A DNA stretch of 64,000 nt from contig KN805402.1 in assembly GCA_000818945.1 (NCBI GenBank), positions 240,276 through 304,275 of the forward strand, written 5' to 3'. The notes beneath the pieces are model-generated. The model did no database searches and was not told where the DNA came from. It worked only from the letters and a program-made list of their open reading frames with translations. Made by a program: the position numbers and the translations under genes. Shown here piece after piece: positions 1-9,745 of the stretch. How positions within the stretch are numbered: position 1 is the first letter of the stretch; each line of letters opens with the position of its first letter. The stretch is from Schizochytrium sp. CCTCC M209059 (lineage: Eukaryota; Sar; Bigyra; Thraustochytrida; Thraustochytriidae).

Positions 1-459
1 GTGGGTGGGAGGGCGGTTTCTAGGCACCACGTAGGCGGGTCCCTACGAGACTGGCCTCTCACTGCTGTGCTGTACGGCCCGGCCGCCGACTTCAAGGCAG
101 TGCTTACTTTCTGTGAAGCCAACCGAGCTCACAAGGAAGCAGGTCGGGGCAAGGTATGGGAGGGTCGTTCGATTCCTCCTTTGTCGACGTTCGGCAGGGC
201 TCAGAAGCCAGCAAGATGGAGTAGCTGGGGCGCGGTGAAAAAAAAAAGAAAAAGCAAAGAGACTGATGCCCAGCAAGTCAAGTCGAGCCTCACGCACAAG
301 ACATGACAAGATATGACAAAACAAGACAAGACGTGCCAACATCACTACGCCTTAGGCTCTAGCCTAGGACCTATCATCATCGTCATCAACACCACCATTA
401 TCATCATAGTATGTATGTATACCCAGAGATTGGACTTGGGAGCCCTTCCTAAAAAAAAA
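1..459. other. Left-edge noncoding region downstream of the VWA8-like gene
   Basis: No supportable gene. Overlapping short open frames on both strands look random. The region holds the 3' flank of the minus-strand VWA8-like gene. Around 294-336 there is a run of 5-base units related to ACAAG/ACATG, and at 370-400 there are cat/atc-rich triplets. A run of nine A residues at 451-459 lies directly beyond the VWA8-like stop codon. Confidence 0.5.
294..336. repeat. Imperfect period-5 repeat (ACAAG/ACATG family)
   Basis: Consecutive 5-base units of the ACAAG, ACATG, ATATG and ACAAA type can be read directly. It is one of several period-5 tracts in this window, but it lies beyond a gene's 3' end rather than in a promoter. 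Confidence 0.55.
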
Positions 460-3345
460 CTAAGGAGAGACGACATTGGTAATGAGAATCTCGCGAAAGA
501 CACTCGGGAGCTTGCCCATGTCCAGCAGGACGTGACCCCGACCCGGAGGTAGCTCACGCTGCAGTCGATGCGCCTCCTCGCCAAAAGACGCAATGAAGAG
601 CGCATGCGCTTCAACATCAGGTGAAGCAATGAGGCGGCGCCCAAGTTCAGAGGCCGCGATACCATAACGACGCAAATTCGCGTCGCTCACAACAATCACC
701 AGCTTCTGGTCCGCATCCTCCTCATCGACCGCCTTGATGGCCGCCTCAGTGCCCTCAAGCGTCATGTCTCCAGACCAGCAAAATTGAGAATGCGCAATCA
801 TGTGCTGACACACGCGGAGACGATCCTTGCGTGTTCGTGGAGGGTATTCAAATTTGACGAGCTCGATCGCCTCGCTTTCGCCCGAATGACCCACGATAGA
901 GTACTTGTAGCGATCCGCAAAAGGCTCCAAGGCCTCCATGATCATCACCGCCAGCTCACACTCTCTGCGCAGACGGCCATCCTGCGAGTTAAAGCGGTAC
1001 ATGGATCCACTGCAGTCCAAAAGGAACAAGAGCCGCTTCGGAAGTTCTTGCGCCTCACCCGGCGTAGGGTCGCGCACCCCGCGACGCTTGTAGACTAGAC
1101 GCTCACCGAGGGCGCAGTCAACGAGCTTTGAGTCGTCGAGCTCGCCAAAAGTCTCATTCTTGAGCCATTCCCGCTCCTGCTTCTTCTTTTCCGCAGCGTC
1201 CAGGACCACGCGCAACTGCGAGATTTCCTGCTCCACATTGCTCAGAAACGTCGCGTATTGATCGTGCTCGTCCTCGCTCATTTCAATCTCCTGCAGCCGC
1301 TCGGCAAAGGCCTTACGGTTCAACTCTCGCGCCTGCTGTCGCGTTGCCTCGTCAACTTCGGCCTTGGCGGCTTCAGTGACTTGGTGGACCGGGTGACCCT
1401 TGTCAAGTCTGTAGGGACCGCCGCGACCTCCAAGTCCAGCCGTGTTACTGCCGCCCGTACCACCAGCCCAAGTGTTTCCGCCAACGTGCGGGGTGTTCTC
1501 TGGATCTTCCTTGCCGTGCTTGGGTGACTCCACCTTGGGCGGGTTGGCGGAAAGCCCACCCGCACCACCCTGCACAGAGAGCTCCAAAAGACCGCCCCCT
1601 GTGTTGTCGATACTTACGGCCGTCGCACTCGTGGCATTCGAAGGAAGACCATGCATCTCCATCCATTGCGCGAGATCGCGAGTCATGGCATCGTGATCGA
1701 CCTGATACAGACGCAGGACTGCGTGCGGGCCTTGACGCTGCATGGTAACCAGTTCGCCTTCGTTCGTCTCAGCTAGGGTGACCCAATCAAGCGAGGCGTC
1801 CTCGTTACCATTCTCATTCGCAGTTCCGCGCAACTCTACGGGCGTGATCGTCTTGACAAGATTGCGATCCTCATCGACCAGACGAATGACTACTCCATCC
1901 TTGGGCGACGACTTGTTGCTACTGTCAGAACGCGAAGAACCTGCTTGCAACACCATGGCGACCTGACTTGTATGGTGCAAGGGCTGAGCAAGGCGCACCT
2001 CTTGCTCGAGGTCAAAGTCAACGTCGGCCTGAGTTGGCGTATCGGGCACTTGCTCGCTTGTGAGAGAGTTCGTCTCTTGTCCCTTTATTTTTTTCCCCTT
2101 GTTTTTCTTTTTGATTTTCTGCCCCCCGCGTGAAGTGTCCTTCTCCTCGTCGACTGTCGACATTTTCGGAATTGTCAGAAGCCTTGCTGTACGCGCGTCA
2201 TCGGGGTCCTCGCAAATACGTTGAAGGATCGCAAGGGGGTGGGCCATCGTCGGATGTTGACGAGCCCCATGAATCGCTACTGCGCGATCCGAGTCTACTG
2301 TCTCTAGAGACTTCATGACAGCCCCCGCTACGCCAGGAAAGTCGAGCGAATCCAAAGAGGAGAGTGCCTCTTGCAACGACAGTTTGCGCTTGGCAATGGG
2401 TTGAAGGTTGTATGCGTAGCCGGCCGGCTGATTGGCGTCTTCAGAGCGTGCAATCCATGCCGCCTCGGGCGTCTTATCATCTGCAGTGAGATCTTCGATT
2501 TCGGCGAGCCACAGGTTGCGTGTGCAGAGGACGAGGTTTCGGGCGAGAACTCCATCAGGAAGGTGCACCCGGGACATTGCGGGAAAGCTGCGGTCCGGTA
2601 TAGACTCGAGGACGTCGATACAGGGTGTCCCCAAGGGCCCACCATCGACGACCAAGAGACCTTGGTGCGCTAATCCGCTCAGCATGCGCGGCTTGAGAGC
2701 ACGACGTTTTTCCTTGTCTGAGCCGTGATCAAAAAAGCGGCGAAAAAAACCGCCCGAGTGCGCCTCTTCCTCGCCAAAATCGATGGCGCCATGCGCGGTG
2801 GAGAAGGGGTTGGGCATCTCTGGCACGTTGAGCACACGGACCTCGCCGCCATTGGGCGACATAAACACGAGAGTCCGGAGGTTGGGGAGAAACATGGCAA
2901 GCTCTTCAGAGCCGAAGGCAGCAAGTTCCGGTTTGTTGGCATTGTACGGGAGGACCTCGTCGAGATGGAGCCACGAGCGCGAAGGCGTCTTGCCGTGCGC
3001 CTCGGCGGAAGGACCGAGATTCCAGAACGAGTGCACGCCAATGGGGGACTCTGTGAGGACATGGATGCCTCCGGCTGCACAGGCCATGTCCACGGCGCGC
3101 TGCCAGCTCGACTGCACGGGAATCTGCCACCGCGTGCGTTCCTCCGTAAAGTGCTGTAAGCGCGCCTGGTCGGGCGCGAAGCGCTCCTTGGTCGCGTTCG
3201 GGACCCTGCCCTTGTACAATCTCCCGTCCACCGACACCTTGTCCACGCGACAGGGTCCGGCCCACGCGCTCAGCGCGCGGCGCGCCTGTGTCGCGCCATC
3301 GCCGCCGCGCAGTCGCCGTCGCACCCCCAATGCAGCGATCGTCAT
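460..3345 (-). CDS. VWA8-like protein, C-terminal half only (von Willebrand A domain)
   Basis: Single exon, 961 residues. The last ~220 residues form a VWA domain with a MIDAS-type DCSGSM motif, followed by blocks typical of VWA8 (for example SQFCWSGDMTLEGTE and SDANLRRYGI). Upstream of it lies another VWA8 hallmark, PHVGGNTWAGGTGG then GGRGGPYRLDKGH. Family VWA8 proteins are mitochondrial and about 1,900 residues long, with dynein-like AAA+ modules in the N-terminal half. Those modules are absent here, and the upstream 444 bases before the next gene cannot hold them. The first residues are rich in Arg and Ala and poor in acids, which would suit a mitochondrial presequence (inference). The start ATG at 3345 has A at -3; the frame runs two codons further to a GTG. 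A Lys-rich stretch (KIKKKNKGKKIKG) lies near residue 415. It could be a split or duplicated VWA8 rather than the only copy. Confidence 0.85.
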   Translation of the reverse strand: MTIAALGVRRRLRGGDGATQARRALSAWAGPCRVDKVSVDGRLYKGRVPNATKERFAPDQARLQHFTEERTRWQIPVQSSWQRAVDMACAAGGIHVLTESPIGVHSFWNLGPSAEAHGKTPSRSWLHLDEVLPYNANKPELAAFGSEELAMFLPNLRTLVFMSPNGGEVRVLNVPEMPNPFSTAHGAIDFGEEEAHSGGFFRRFFDHGSDKEKRRALKPRMLSGLAHQGLLVVDGGPLGTPCIDVLESIPDRSFPAMSRVHLPDGVLARNLVLCTRNLWLAEIEDLTADDKTPEAAWIARSEDANQPAGYAYNLQPIAKRKLSLQEALSSLDSLDFPGVAGAVMKSLETVDSDRAVAIHGARQHPTMAHPLAILQRICEDPDDARTARLLTIPKMSTVDEEKDTSRGGQKIKKKNKGKKIKGQETNSLTSEQVPDTPTQADVDFDLEQEVRLAQPLHHTSQVAMVLQAGSSRSDSSNKSSPKDGVVIRLVDEDRNLVKTITPVELRGTANENGNEDASLDWVTLAETNEGELVTMQRQGPHAVLRLYQVDHDAMTRDLAQWMEMHGLPSNATSATAVSIDNTGGGLLELSVQGGAGGLSANPPKVESPKHGKEDPENTPHVGGNTWAGGTGGSNTAGLGGRGGPYRLDKGHPVHQVTEAAKAEVDEATRQQARELNRKAFAERLQEIEMSEDEHDQYATFLSNVEQEISQLRVVLDAAEKKKQEREWLKNETFGELDDSKLVDCALGERLVYKRRGVRDPTPGEAQELPKRLLFLLDCSGSMYRFNSQDGRLRRECELAVMIMEALEPFADRYKYSIVGHSGESEAIELVKFEYPPRTRKDRLRVCQHMIAHSQFCWSGDMTLEGTEAAIKAVDEEDADQKLVIVVSDANLRRYGIAASELGRRLIASPDVEAHALFIASFGEEAHRLQRELPPGRGHVLLDMGKLPSVFREILITNVVSP

Positions 3346-3789
3346 CCTCACTCACCTTGAGCCTGTTTTGGGGGATTGACCGAGCGAGGTAAGCCGGAAA
3401 GAAAAGAAAGAAGGGCATGTCTATACTACTTCTTGACGGTCACGGTCAAGAGCGGACAAGAAGGAAAGCAACAAAGCAGCAGTCAAAAGAGCAACCATAG
3501 CGCGAAGTAATCGTTTCAACTTGCTCGTACGATGACAAAAGAAGGGTCTTCCATAATATAGTTATCGTAGCGTTGCGTGTGAGATTTGCCAAGGTCAGAA
3601 AATTGTCGAGCTGCGATGTGATGGCGGCGAGAGCAAGGGCTCTGCTCTGTCCAGATTGTCTGTCTCTCAAAACTGTGAGATTTTTTTGGCGGATTGATTG
3701 ATCCACAGGGTGCCGTCTTTCCCGGCCAATCAACTCCTAAAAAACGTGGCAAACATCATTTCACAGGCAATACGAAGGTCCTCGTGAGT
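3346..3789. other. Spacer between two minus-strand genes
   Basis: About 440 bases between the VWA8-like start and the zf-UBP stop. No supportable gene. It must hold the promoter of the VWA8-like gene and the 3' end of the zf-UBP gene. On the minus strand a donor-like GTGAGT sits at 3355-3350, just before the chosen VWA8-like ATG, but I find no partner exon upstream. Confidence 0.5.
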
Positions 3790-5346
3790 CTAATACTGAC
3801 TGGGGCCGGAATCTGAAATCGAAGGCGCCTCCGGACCAATCGAGTCGACACCACCGAACTGAGGGTGAAAGGATTCCCGAGATGCAGCCTCGCCTTTTGC
3901 AGATTGCAGCACGGGACCATCGAGTGAGGCCGCCGACTCTGAGGCAAATGGAACATGCTGTGCCTGGCGCGCACGGGGCGGAGACGTTGGCGGCGCGGGC
4001 CCGCGCTCCCCAAATTTGAGATGAGAAAAATGATCAAAGACGGCTTGCGTACGCGGGAAAAAGGTGTGATCCACATACTGAACGCAGCTGTAGCACCAAA
4101 TGGAGAGATCTTGTAAACTAAGACAAACCGCATGGCCCGTATTCTGATGATGCTCGAGCATGTGGCGTGAGTTGTAGCGTCCACAGAATACGCCAGCGCA
4201 ATCAAGACAGACCCAATTCTCTTGCGAGGCAGCGGCGGAAGGCAAGACGCCCATGGCCGCGCACGTTGCGCACTGCGCGTTAATGTCCTGCACATGATCG
4301 CTCGACTGGGTAATGCTACTGGTGTGTGAACACATGAGCTCTCCCATGGGGCCGAGATTTTCCCAAAACAAGAACGCCTCTTCGCCTTCCGCGGGACCCT
4401 GTTTATCACTCTGTACAATGGCATTTTGTGGCTCTTCACGAAACTTGAGTCTGTGCATGCGAGCGAAAAAGGCATAGAGCGGCGGGAAAACGTCGTGATC
4501 GAGGTACATATCGCAGGCATAGCACCAGACCGAGAGATCGAGCAAGGACATGCTCACACAGTGTCCACTGTCGACGTGGTGCTGAAGCATGTGCTTGTTT
4601 GCGAATCTGCCACAAAAGAACTCATGACAGACCAGACAGAACCAGTTTTCTTCCCTGGTTTGACATGTGCTACAGACGACCGTGTCGAGATCGACGGCAA
4701 AGTCATCCGGAATCGGACGCACCGTGACGCGGTGCTGGCATTCGCGAGTTTGAAAGAGAAAATTGTTGGCGTCGAAAATGCGTACTTTGGTCCCCTCACA
4801 TGTCGCAACGAGCTTGCTTACATTTGGTGCGCGATGAGCCGCAGAGTCGATGGCGTTTAGGCCTTGCATCTCGCCTGCGGACGGCGTCGTCAGCGACTCA
4901 AGCGTGGCATACATGCTTGAACTGCGCTCAAAAGACGGTGCTTCCGCTTTTCGCGGGGACGATGGCCCAGGTTCTCCCGCCCACGCGTTCGTTGATGTCG
5001 ATAATGCTGACGAAGACGCAGACGAAGACGACGATGATGATCCAGCGACACCGGTGAATTCGGGCGAGTACGCCGTGATCGGCGTAGGCGGCGACAGCGC
5101 TAGAGAGCCCCCTCTCTCGCCTGTCGCCGCCCTGCGTTTGCTCGCGGGCACGTCCGTCTGTATTCGTCCATCGTGCGTGTCATTCTGGCTCTGTGACCTT
5201 CCCTCTTGCGAGGCGCGCGGGGCAGGAGCAGGAAGGGGCGCTGTGGCCGTTGCGGGTGCGCTCTCCTCGGCGTCTGGTCCCGTCCATGCAGCCTCGCCCC
5301 CGGCCAGCGGGGGCGACGCCTCGCTCGAGTACGTAAAACTCTCCAT
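3790..5346 (-). CDS. Tandem UBP-type zinc-finger protein
   Basis: Single exon, 518 residues; the ATG sits in GCCATGG. Residues 1-180 are low complexity (Ala, Ser, Pro) with a run of Ser near 103-113. Two complete zf-UBP domains follow, at about 203-284 and 339-427. Each has the C-x-H opening, CxxC pairs, the FCGR(F/Y) segment, HMLxHH, GH and the WCYxC end. The zf-UBP fold usually binds the free C-terminal Gly-Gly of ubiquitin. The conserved CGR, the paired HH and the WCY motif are kept in both copies, so binding is plausible. There is no deubiquitinase, HDAC or RING domain, so this looks like an adaptor with two ubiquitin-tail readers rather than an enzyme. I do not recognise a named orthologue. 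Confidence 0.85.
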   Translation of the reverse strand: MESFTYSSEASPPLAGGEAAWTGPDAEESAPATATAPLPAPAPRASQEGRSQSQNDTHDGRIQTDVPASKRRAATGERGGSLALSPPTPITAYSPEFTGVAGSSSSSSSASSSALSTSTNAWAGEPGPSSPRKAEAPSFERSSSMYATLESLTTPSAGEMQGLNAIDSAAHRAPNVSKLVATCEGTKVRIFDANNFLFQTRECQHRVTVRPIPDDFAVDLDTVVCSTCQTREENWFCLVCHEFFCGRFANKHMLQHHVDSGHCVSMSLLDLSVWCYACDMYLDHDVFPPLYAFFARMHRLKFREEPQNAIVQSDKQGPAEGEEAFLFWENLGPMGELMCSHTSSITQSSDHVQDINAQCATCAAMGVLPSAAASQENWVCLDCAGVFCGRYNSRHMLEHHQNTGHAVCLSLQDLSIWCYSCVQYVDHTFFPRTQAVFDHFSHLKFGERGPAPPTSPPRARQAQHVPFASESAASLDGPVLQSAKGEAASRESFHPQFGGVDSIGPEAPSISDSGPSQY

Positions 5347-6521
5347 GGCAGAAGCGTTCTGCTTGCGCCCGTGCGTGCCTACAGGTCATTATAATGAGTG
5401 GGGGGAGGGAGATTTTCATGATACTACTATACCAGAAGTGAATTCTTTTCCATACCTTCTCTTGCCTTGCCGCCGTGACGGAAAGAAAGCTAAAGAAAGC
5501 GCAAGCGGGAGATCATCATCGATAAAGCGATCGCGAAAGTCTTGTGACTGTGCAGGTGGTCCTAGGTCGGTGCAGAATGGTCCTTTACTGGTTCTGGCTG
5601 AGGCAGTGGCTGGCTGCGTCATCTCGAACTATGATTGTTCGTTCATATTACTGGCGTTACAATATACTACGGCTACGTTCATCTTTCGTTGACGAGCATG
5701 GGCCGCGAGATTGCTCCATAAAGCTAGAAAATGCGCAACAACAAAAGCTGTATGTTCTTCTCCGCGAGGGTGATGTCGAGGAAAATCGACTTATTGCAAA
5801 AAAACCTACGTGGACTCTTTCCCAAGAGACAATGTCGAGATTCCTTCATAAAGCAAAGTCATCTCTTCGATCTTTATCTGCTGCAAGTTCCGCACACGAT
5901 TTGCTGATCACTAGGGAAAGAAAAGTTGAGCAGCGAGTTTGTTTTCGAAAAAAGTCAAATCACAGCATGTCATCCCAGAGCGGTGGGACGGGGAGGTCAT
6001 CTCTTTATCAGGCATCATCCCCATATGAAAAGAGCAGGCTCGTACACACAGTCACGCATCATCTGTAAGCCTAGGTGATAGCCATTCGCTCTTGCTTGCC
6101 TGGTGAGCTCTTCATTCCGTTTTCATTGTCATCATTCCTGTCAGCCAGCAGCCAGCAGGACTTACATCTCTCGCATCGTAACGCCGTTGCAGCCTCGGTT
6201 CACCTTCGCTCCCTCCGCCACTCCGTAGCGCCTCCAGACGCCGCGCCGGGCTGGCTTGGCTGCCTCAACGGCGGCGAGGGGAAAAAAAAAGAAACTTGGT
6301 GTTGCCCGTGGTCGGCAAGTGGGCCAAGGCGAATTGTCTACTTGCGCGCGCGATGGCGGACTTGCAGCGAGGGCCCCCTCGCGGCGCGCGGCCAAGTGCG
6401 CTATCCGGCGCCGCAAGTGGACAACCCGGAAAGCGCGACTTGTGCGGAACGCAGTTTTCGCGAGGATTCTTTTTTCCCGCCTCTTTCATTTTCTCCTTCA
6501 AATTCAAATCAGCGACCCGCC

Positions 6522-6637
6522 ACGCGAGGCGACGCGACGCGACGCGAGGCGACGCGACGCGAGGCGCGGCGCGGCGCGGCGACCCGAGGCGCGGCGAGGC
6601 GAGGCGCGGCGACGCGACGTGACGCGCGGCGCGGCGA
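6522..6637. repeat. Period-5 tandem array (GACGC/GAGGC/GGCGC units)
   Basis: About 23 consecutive 5-base units, all of the form G-A/G-C/G-G-C, read directly. The 5-base period is not a codon period, so the long Arg/Ala-rich open frames across it in several reading frames are artefacts of composition. It lies about 600 bases upstream of the gene at 7236. Confidence 0.85.
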
Positions 6638-6959
6638 AACCGCGCCCCGCGCGCTGCCGCGAGCCCGCGCGGTGTCCGGCCTGCATTTATTTGTTCCTTC
6701 CCTCCTTCCCTCCCTGTCCGCGACCCGCCGCAACGCCTCGCGGCGCATCCAGCCCGCCCCTGCATCCCGCGCGGCGCGCCGGCGCAGCTACGCACGCGAA
6801 GGCGGGCGGCGCGGAGGACACGCCGCGGCGCGCGAGGAGCGCCGGCCGAGGCAGGTAGGCAGGCAGGCCAGCCAGCCTAGCCCAAGCCACGCCAAGCTAA
6901 GCTAAGCCGAGCCGAGCGAGGAAGGAGGGGAAAGTTTCCTCATCCTATCGTGCCGCGCG

Positions 6960-6978
6960 CTCTCTCTCTCTCTCTCTC
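6960..6978. repeat. (CT)n tract upstream of the gene at 7236
   Basis: An uninterrupted CT dinucleotide run on the plus strand, about 260 bases before the first in-frame ATG of the downstream gene. A longer CT run occupies a similar position before the gene at 54701. Confidence 0.8.
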
Positions 6979-7235
6979 ACACCCGGCTGTCGTAACCCTC
7001 GCCACGGCGTGACTCGATCCGCGTCCGACTTGTCGTCGTTGTTGTTGTTGTTGTGCCCCGCGTTCTTCCTCTCGCGCTCGCGCCTAGAGCCAAGGCCGTA
7101 GCGCGGCCCAGGGCTGAGCCGAGCGCAGTCGCGCCGCGCGAGTAAGTGAGTGAGCGAGCGAGTGGCGGGTCCGCCGGTTTGGGACCGCAGAGGGCGAAAA
7201 GCGAAAAAGGGTTGCGCAGACAGCAGCGGCCCCGT

Positions 7236-9587
7236 ATGCGGGACGAAGGAAGGATGCGCGGGCTGCGGCGGGGCGCGCGCGCGGCGATGGAGGAGCGCGC
7301 GGCCGCGGCGGTGCTGGGCAACCTGAAGGACAAGGAGGGTGAAGCCGACGAGGAGGCTGAGCGCCAGGAGGACCGCGAGACGACCAAGGCCGGCGGGAAA
7401 CGCACCGCTGCGGACAAGGACAAGGAGGACGGCCAGAACGCCGCCTCTGGTGCTGCTACTGCTGCTACTGCTGCTGTTGCTGCCGGAACGACCAGTGCTA
7501 CTGCTGAGGAAAACGAGGAGGGGGCGCAGGATGGTAACAAGGAAATGAAGAAAAACGAGGATGTAAACGAAGAAGAAAAAGAAGAAGAAGAGAAGGCCGG
7601 GCAGCCCGCGGCCAAGAGACAGCGTAAAGAGGATACAGCAGACGTGGTGGATACTGATGACGTCGCGATGGGCGTCGCCCAAGTCTCGACAAACGAGAAA
7701 GAGGGCGAGCCAGAACCGAGCGCAACGCACGACAACAAAGTATCCTCGAGCGCCCAGAACCCAAGTGATTCATCATCACAGAGTCAGAATCCCGAGCGCG
7801 CCAATGACAACGGCAGCGGAGAAGGGACCGAAGACAATGCTGCCGTTGCTGCTGCTGATGCTGACGCTACCGCAACCCAAGGTGGTTTGGCCGACAAGGA
7901 CGAAAACGATGCTTCTTCCAGTACCAGCAGCAAGATTCTCGCCAAGCCTCTTAATACCAGCAGCACTAGCAGCAGCGGTGGCGTCAATGGTCCCGGGGAT
8001 GGGAATGACACCATTGGCAGCGGCAGCAAAGGAGGGCCACTCGGGGCAGAGGACCGGGACAAGGCCGGTAATTCCACAAAGGATAAACGTCCTCCGCCAG
8101 AAGCTCTTGGCCTCGACGAGCATATTGACCTTTATACCTCCATCAGCGAGGAACTTTGGACAAACATCAGACAAGAGCGCGACTGGAATCAATTGTACGA
8201 GAAACTGAACCAAAAATACGATTGGATGTCCCGATCCTTTGCATCCGTCAGCCTCTTCAAGCAGCGCTGCAAGCTGCTCATGGAGGAACGCAGAAAGCGC
8301 CAGCATGTGGCGACCTGGAAGAATATGAAGTCCGCACTTACTGGCCCCGCCATCACCGTTATTCTTGAAAAACGTCTCAAGCTCCTCAACGTGCCGCCAT
8401 CCGAGGTCTCCTGGGACTTTAGCATGCTTGGAGACTACTTTGCTCAGCGCATTCAGCGCTCCGATCGATCCCCTGGATCCATTCTTGATTGGCCGCAGGG
8501 GCCCAAGAACTCGATGATTTCCAAGCTCATGGCCTTGCACAAATACTACGGCTACGGGAGCTTCTACCAGGTCCATGAACATGTTGACCAGCTTGTACAG
8601 GCCTGCGAGGTCGAGCTCGCCATTCTCAGCACCTGTGATTGTGTCGGATGCTCCCGTTGGAAACTCACGCAATACCGCGTCAATACACAGGCCTTTGAAC
8701 TTCGTCTCCGTTGGACGCGCAAGCGCGCCGAAATCATGCGCGACCTTCTCGAATTGCACCGCCAACACCCCCACGTAGATCAGGAGGGCGAGTTTGCCAC
8801 TCTCGTCAAAGAAAAGATTCCCGTCTTTGAAAACTGGCGCAACAAAGACATTAACCTGTTTCTTCACGCAGCCCACTCTTCACGCAAATGTAACGCCTGC
8901 GAACCCGGTTCCCGCCCCAAGAGGCCATACCGGAACCGCAAATTCGTCGCCCTCCAGGCCGCAGAGGAACGCCACGCTGTGGCCGAGGCGAACTTCAACC
9001 TCGCCGAGCAGGTAGCCTCCTCCCCAGCAGCCATCAGCGAGGCCCGGCGCAATTTGCAGCTCGCCGAGGAGGGTGCCAAGGTTGCGCTCAAAGCTGTCGC
9101 TCCGGTGATTGAGCGCGGCGCGCAAGGCCAGGACGCCGCCAACGTCGCTGCTGCCGTCGCGGCTGCTGCGGGCGTTTCTTATTCTTTTCAAAACTTGGGC
9201 TCTGCCGGAAAACTCTCCCCGCGGTTTCCCTTTTACAACTCGCTGCCTGCTACGGCCTCGGGTTCCCTTCTCGCAGCCTCGCCTCTGGCTGGTTCGTCAG
9301 CCGCCTCGTTGCAGACGTCCCCCAAAGATGGCGCCCCTATGGTTCCGGCGGCCGACGCCTCCGCTACGGCCGCTGCTGCGGCTGCGACCGCGGCTGCTGC
9401 TGCCATTGTGGAGCAAAAAGATGAGGAAAAGTCCAAAGACGGGTCAACCCCTGTCCCTGACCTCGCGCATGAGAGCTCGCTTGGGCCAGCGTCGGATAAC
9501 GTCGGTGATGGGGACGCCCCAATGGAGACCTCCGAGCCAAGAGCATCTCGATCTCGGACATCATCGAAATCTGACCCCAAAAATTAG
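7236..9587 (+). CDS. Unrecognised protein with low-complexity ends
   Basis: Single exon, up to 783 residues. An in-frame stop (TAA at 7143) lies just upstream, so the first ATG is 7236; ATGs at 7254 and 7287 are alternatives, and the last has the best context (GCGATGG). The first ~300 residues are low complexity: acidic and Lys-rich stretches, Ala/Thr runs, then Ser/Asn/Gly. A compact region of about 330 residues follows (roughly 300-630), starting near LDEHIDLYTSISEELW. It is rich in aromatic and basic residues and contains a CDCVGCS motif and a later CNAC. The C-terminus is Ala- and Ser-rich. The pattern suggests a nuclear regulator with one folded core between disordered ends, but this is inference. 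I recognise no family and assign no function. It converges with the myosin gene, 158 bases away. Confidence 0.75.
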   Translation: MRDEGRMRGLRRGARAAMEERAAAAVLGNLKDKEGEADEEAERQEDRETTKAGGKRTAADKDKEDGQNAASGAATAATAAVAAGTTSATAEENEEGAQDGNKEMKKNEDVNEEEKEEEEKAGQPAAKRQRKEDTADVVDTDDVAMGVAQVSTNEKEGEPEPSATHDNKVSSSAQNPSDSSSQSQNPERANDNGSGEGTEDNAAVAAADADATATQGGLADKDENDASSSTSSKILAKPLNTSSTSSSGGVNGPGDGNDTIGSGSKGGPLGAEDRDKAGNSTKDKRPPPEALGLDEHIDLYTSISEELWTNIRQERDWNQLYEKLNQKYDWMSRSFASVSLFKQRCKLLMEERRKRQHVATWKNMKSALTGPAITVILEKRLKLLNVPPSEVSWDFSMLGDYFAQRIQRSDRSPGSILDWPQGPKNSMISKLMALHKYYGYGSFYQVHEHVDQLVQACEVELAILSTCDCVGCSRWKLTQYRVNTQAFELRLRWTRKRAEIMRDLLELHRQHPHVDQEGEFATLVKEKIPVFENWRNKDINLFLHAAHSSRKCNACEPGSRPKRPYRNRKFVALQAAEERHAVAEANFNLAEQVASSPAAISEARRNLQLAEEGAKVALKAVAPVIERGAQGQDAANVAAAVAAAAGVSYSFQNLGSAGKLSPRFPFYNSLPATASGSLLAASPLAGSSAASLQTSPKDGAPMVPAADASATAAAAAATAAAAAIVEQKDEEKSKDGSTPVPDLAHESSLGPASDNVGDGDAPMETSEPRASRSRTSSKSDPKN

Positions 9588-9745
9588 AGACAGAAAGCCA
9601 GCCAGCCAGCCTTTTCAAGTTCGAAAATAAAAACAAAGTACGTACAATGGTTCTTGCAAAGTAATAGATTTGCAGTACGGCATCCTACACTCTTGCGAGT
9701 CAAGACTCTTGCAGCCAAAAGACTACACATCAGGCACAATTGATG

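Larger units (their letters stand above)
5347..7235. promoter_or_regulatory. Divergent intergenic region with GC-rich period-5 repeat and CT tract
   Basis: The region separates the zf-UBP gene (-) from the next plus-strand gene. The left half (5350-6490) is of mixed composition. A frame at 5544-6068 is open but resembles nothing and starts at GTG. The right half is very GC-rich, with a period-5 array at 6522-6637, a (CT)n tract at 6960-6978 and a (GTT)n run near 7037. This looks like 5' flank and leader of both genes. No RNA gene was seen. Confidence 0.5.

Noticed and set aside
5544..6068. Open plus-strand frame of 174 codons upstream of the gene at 7236
   Set aside because: It starts at GTG, shows no domain or compositional sign of coding, and lies in a promoter region.
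6265..6905. Several overlapping Arg/Ala-rich open frames on both strands
   Set aside because: They follow the period-5 GC repeat, which is free of stop codons in many frames; the period is not a codon period.
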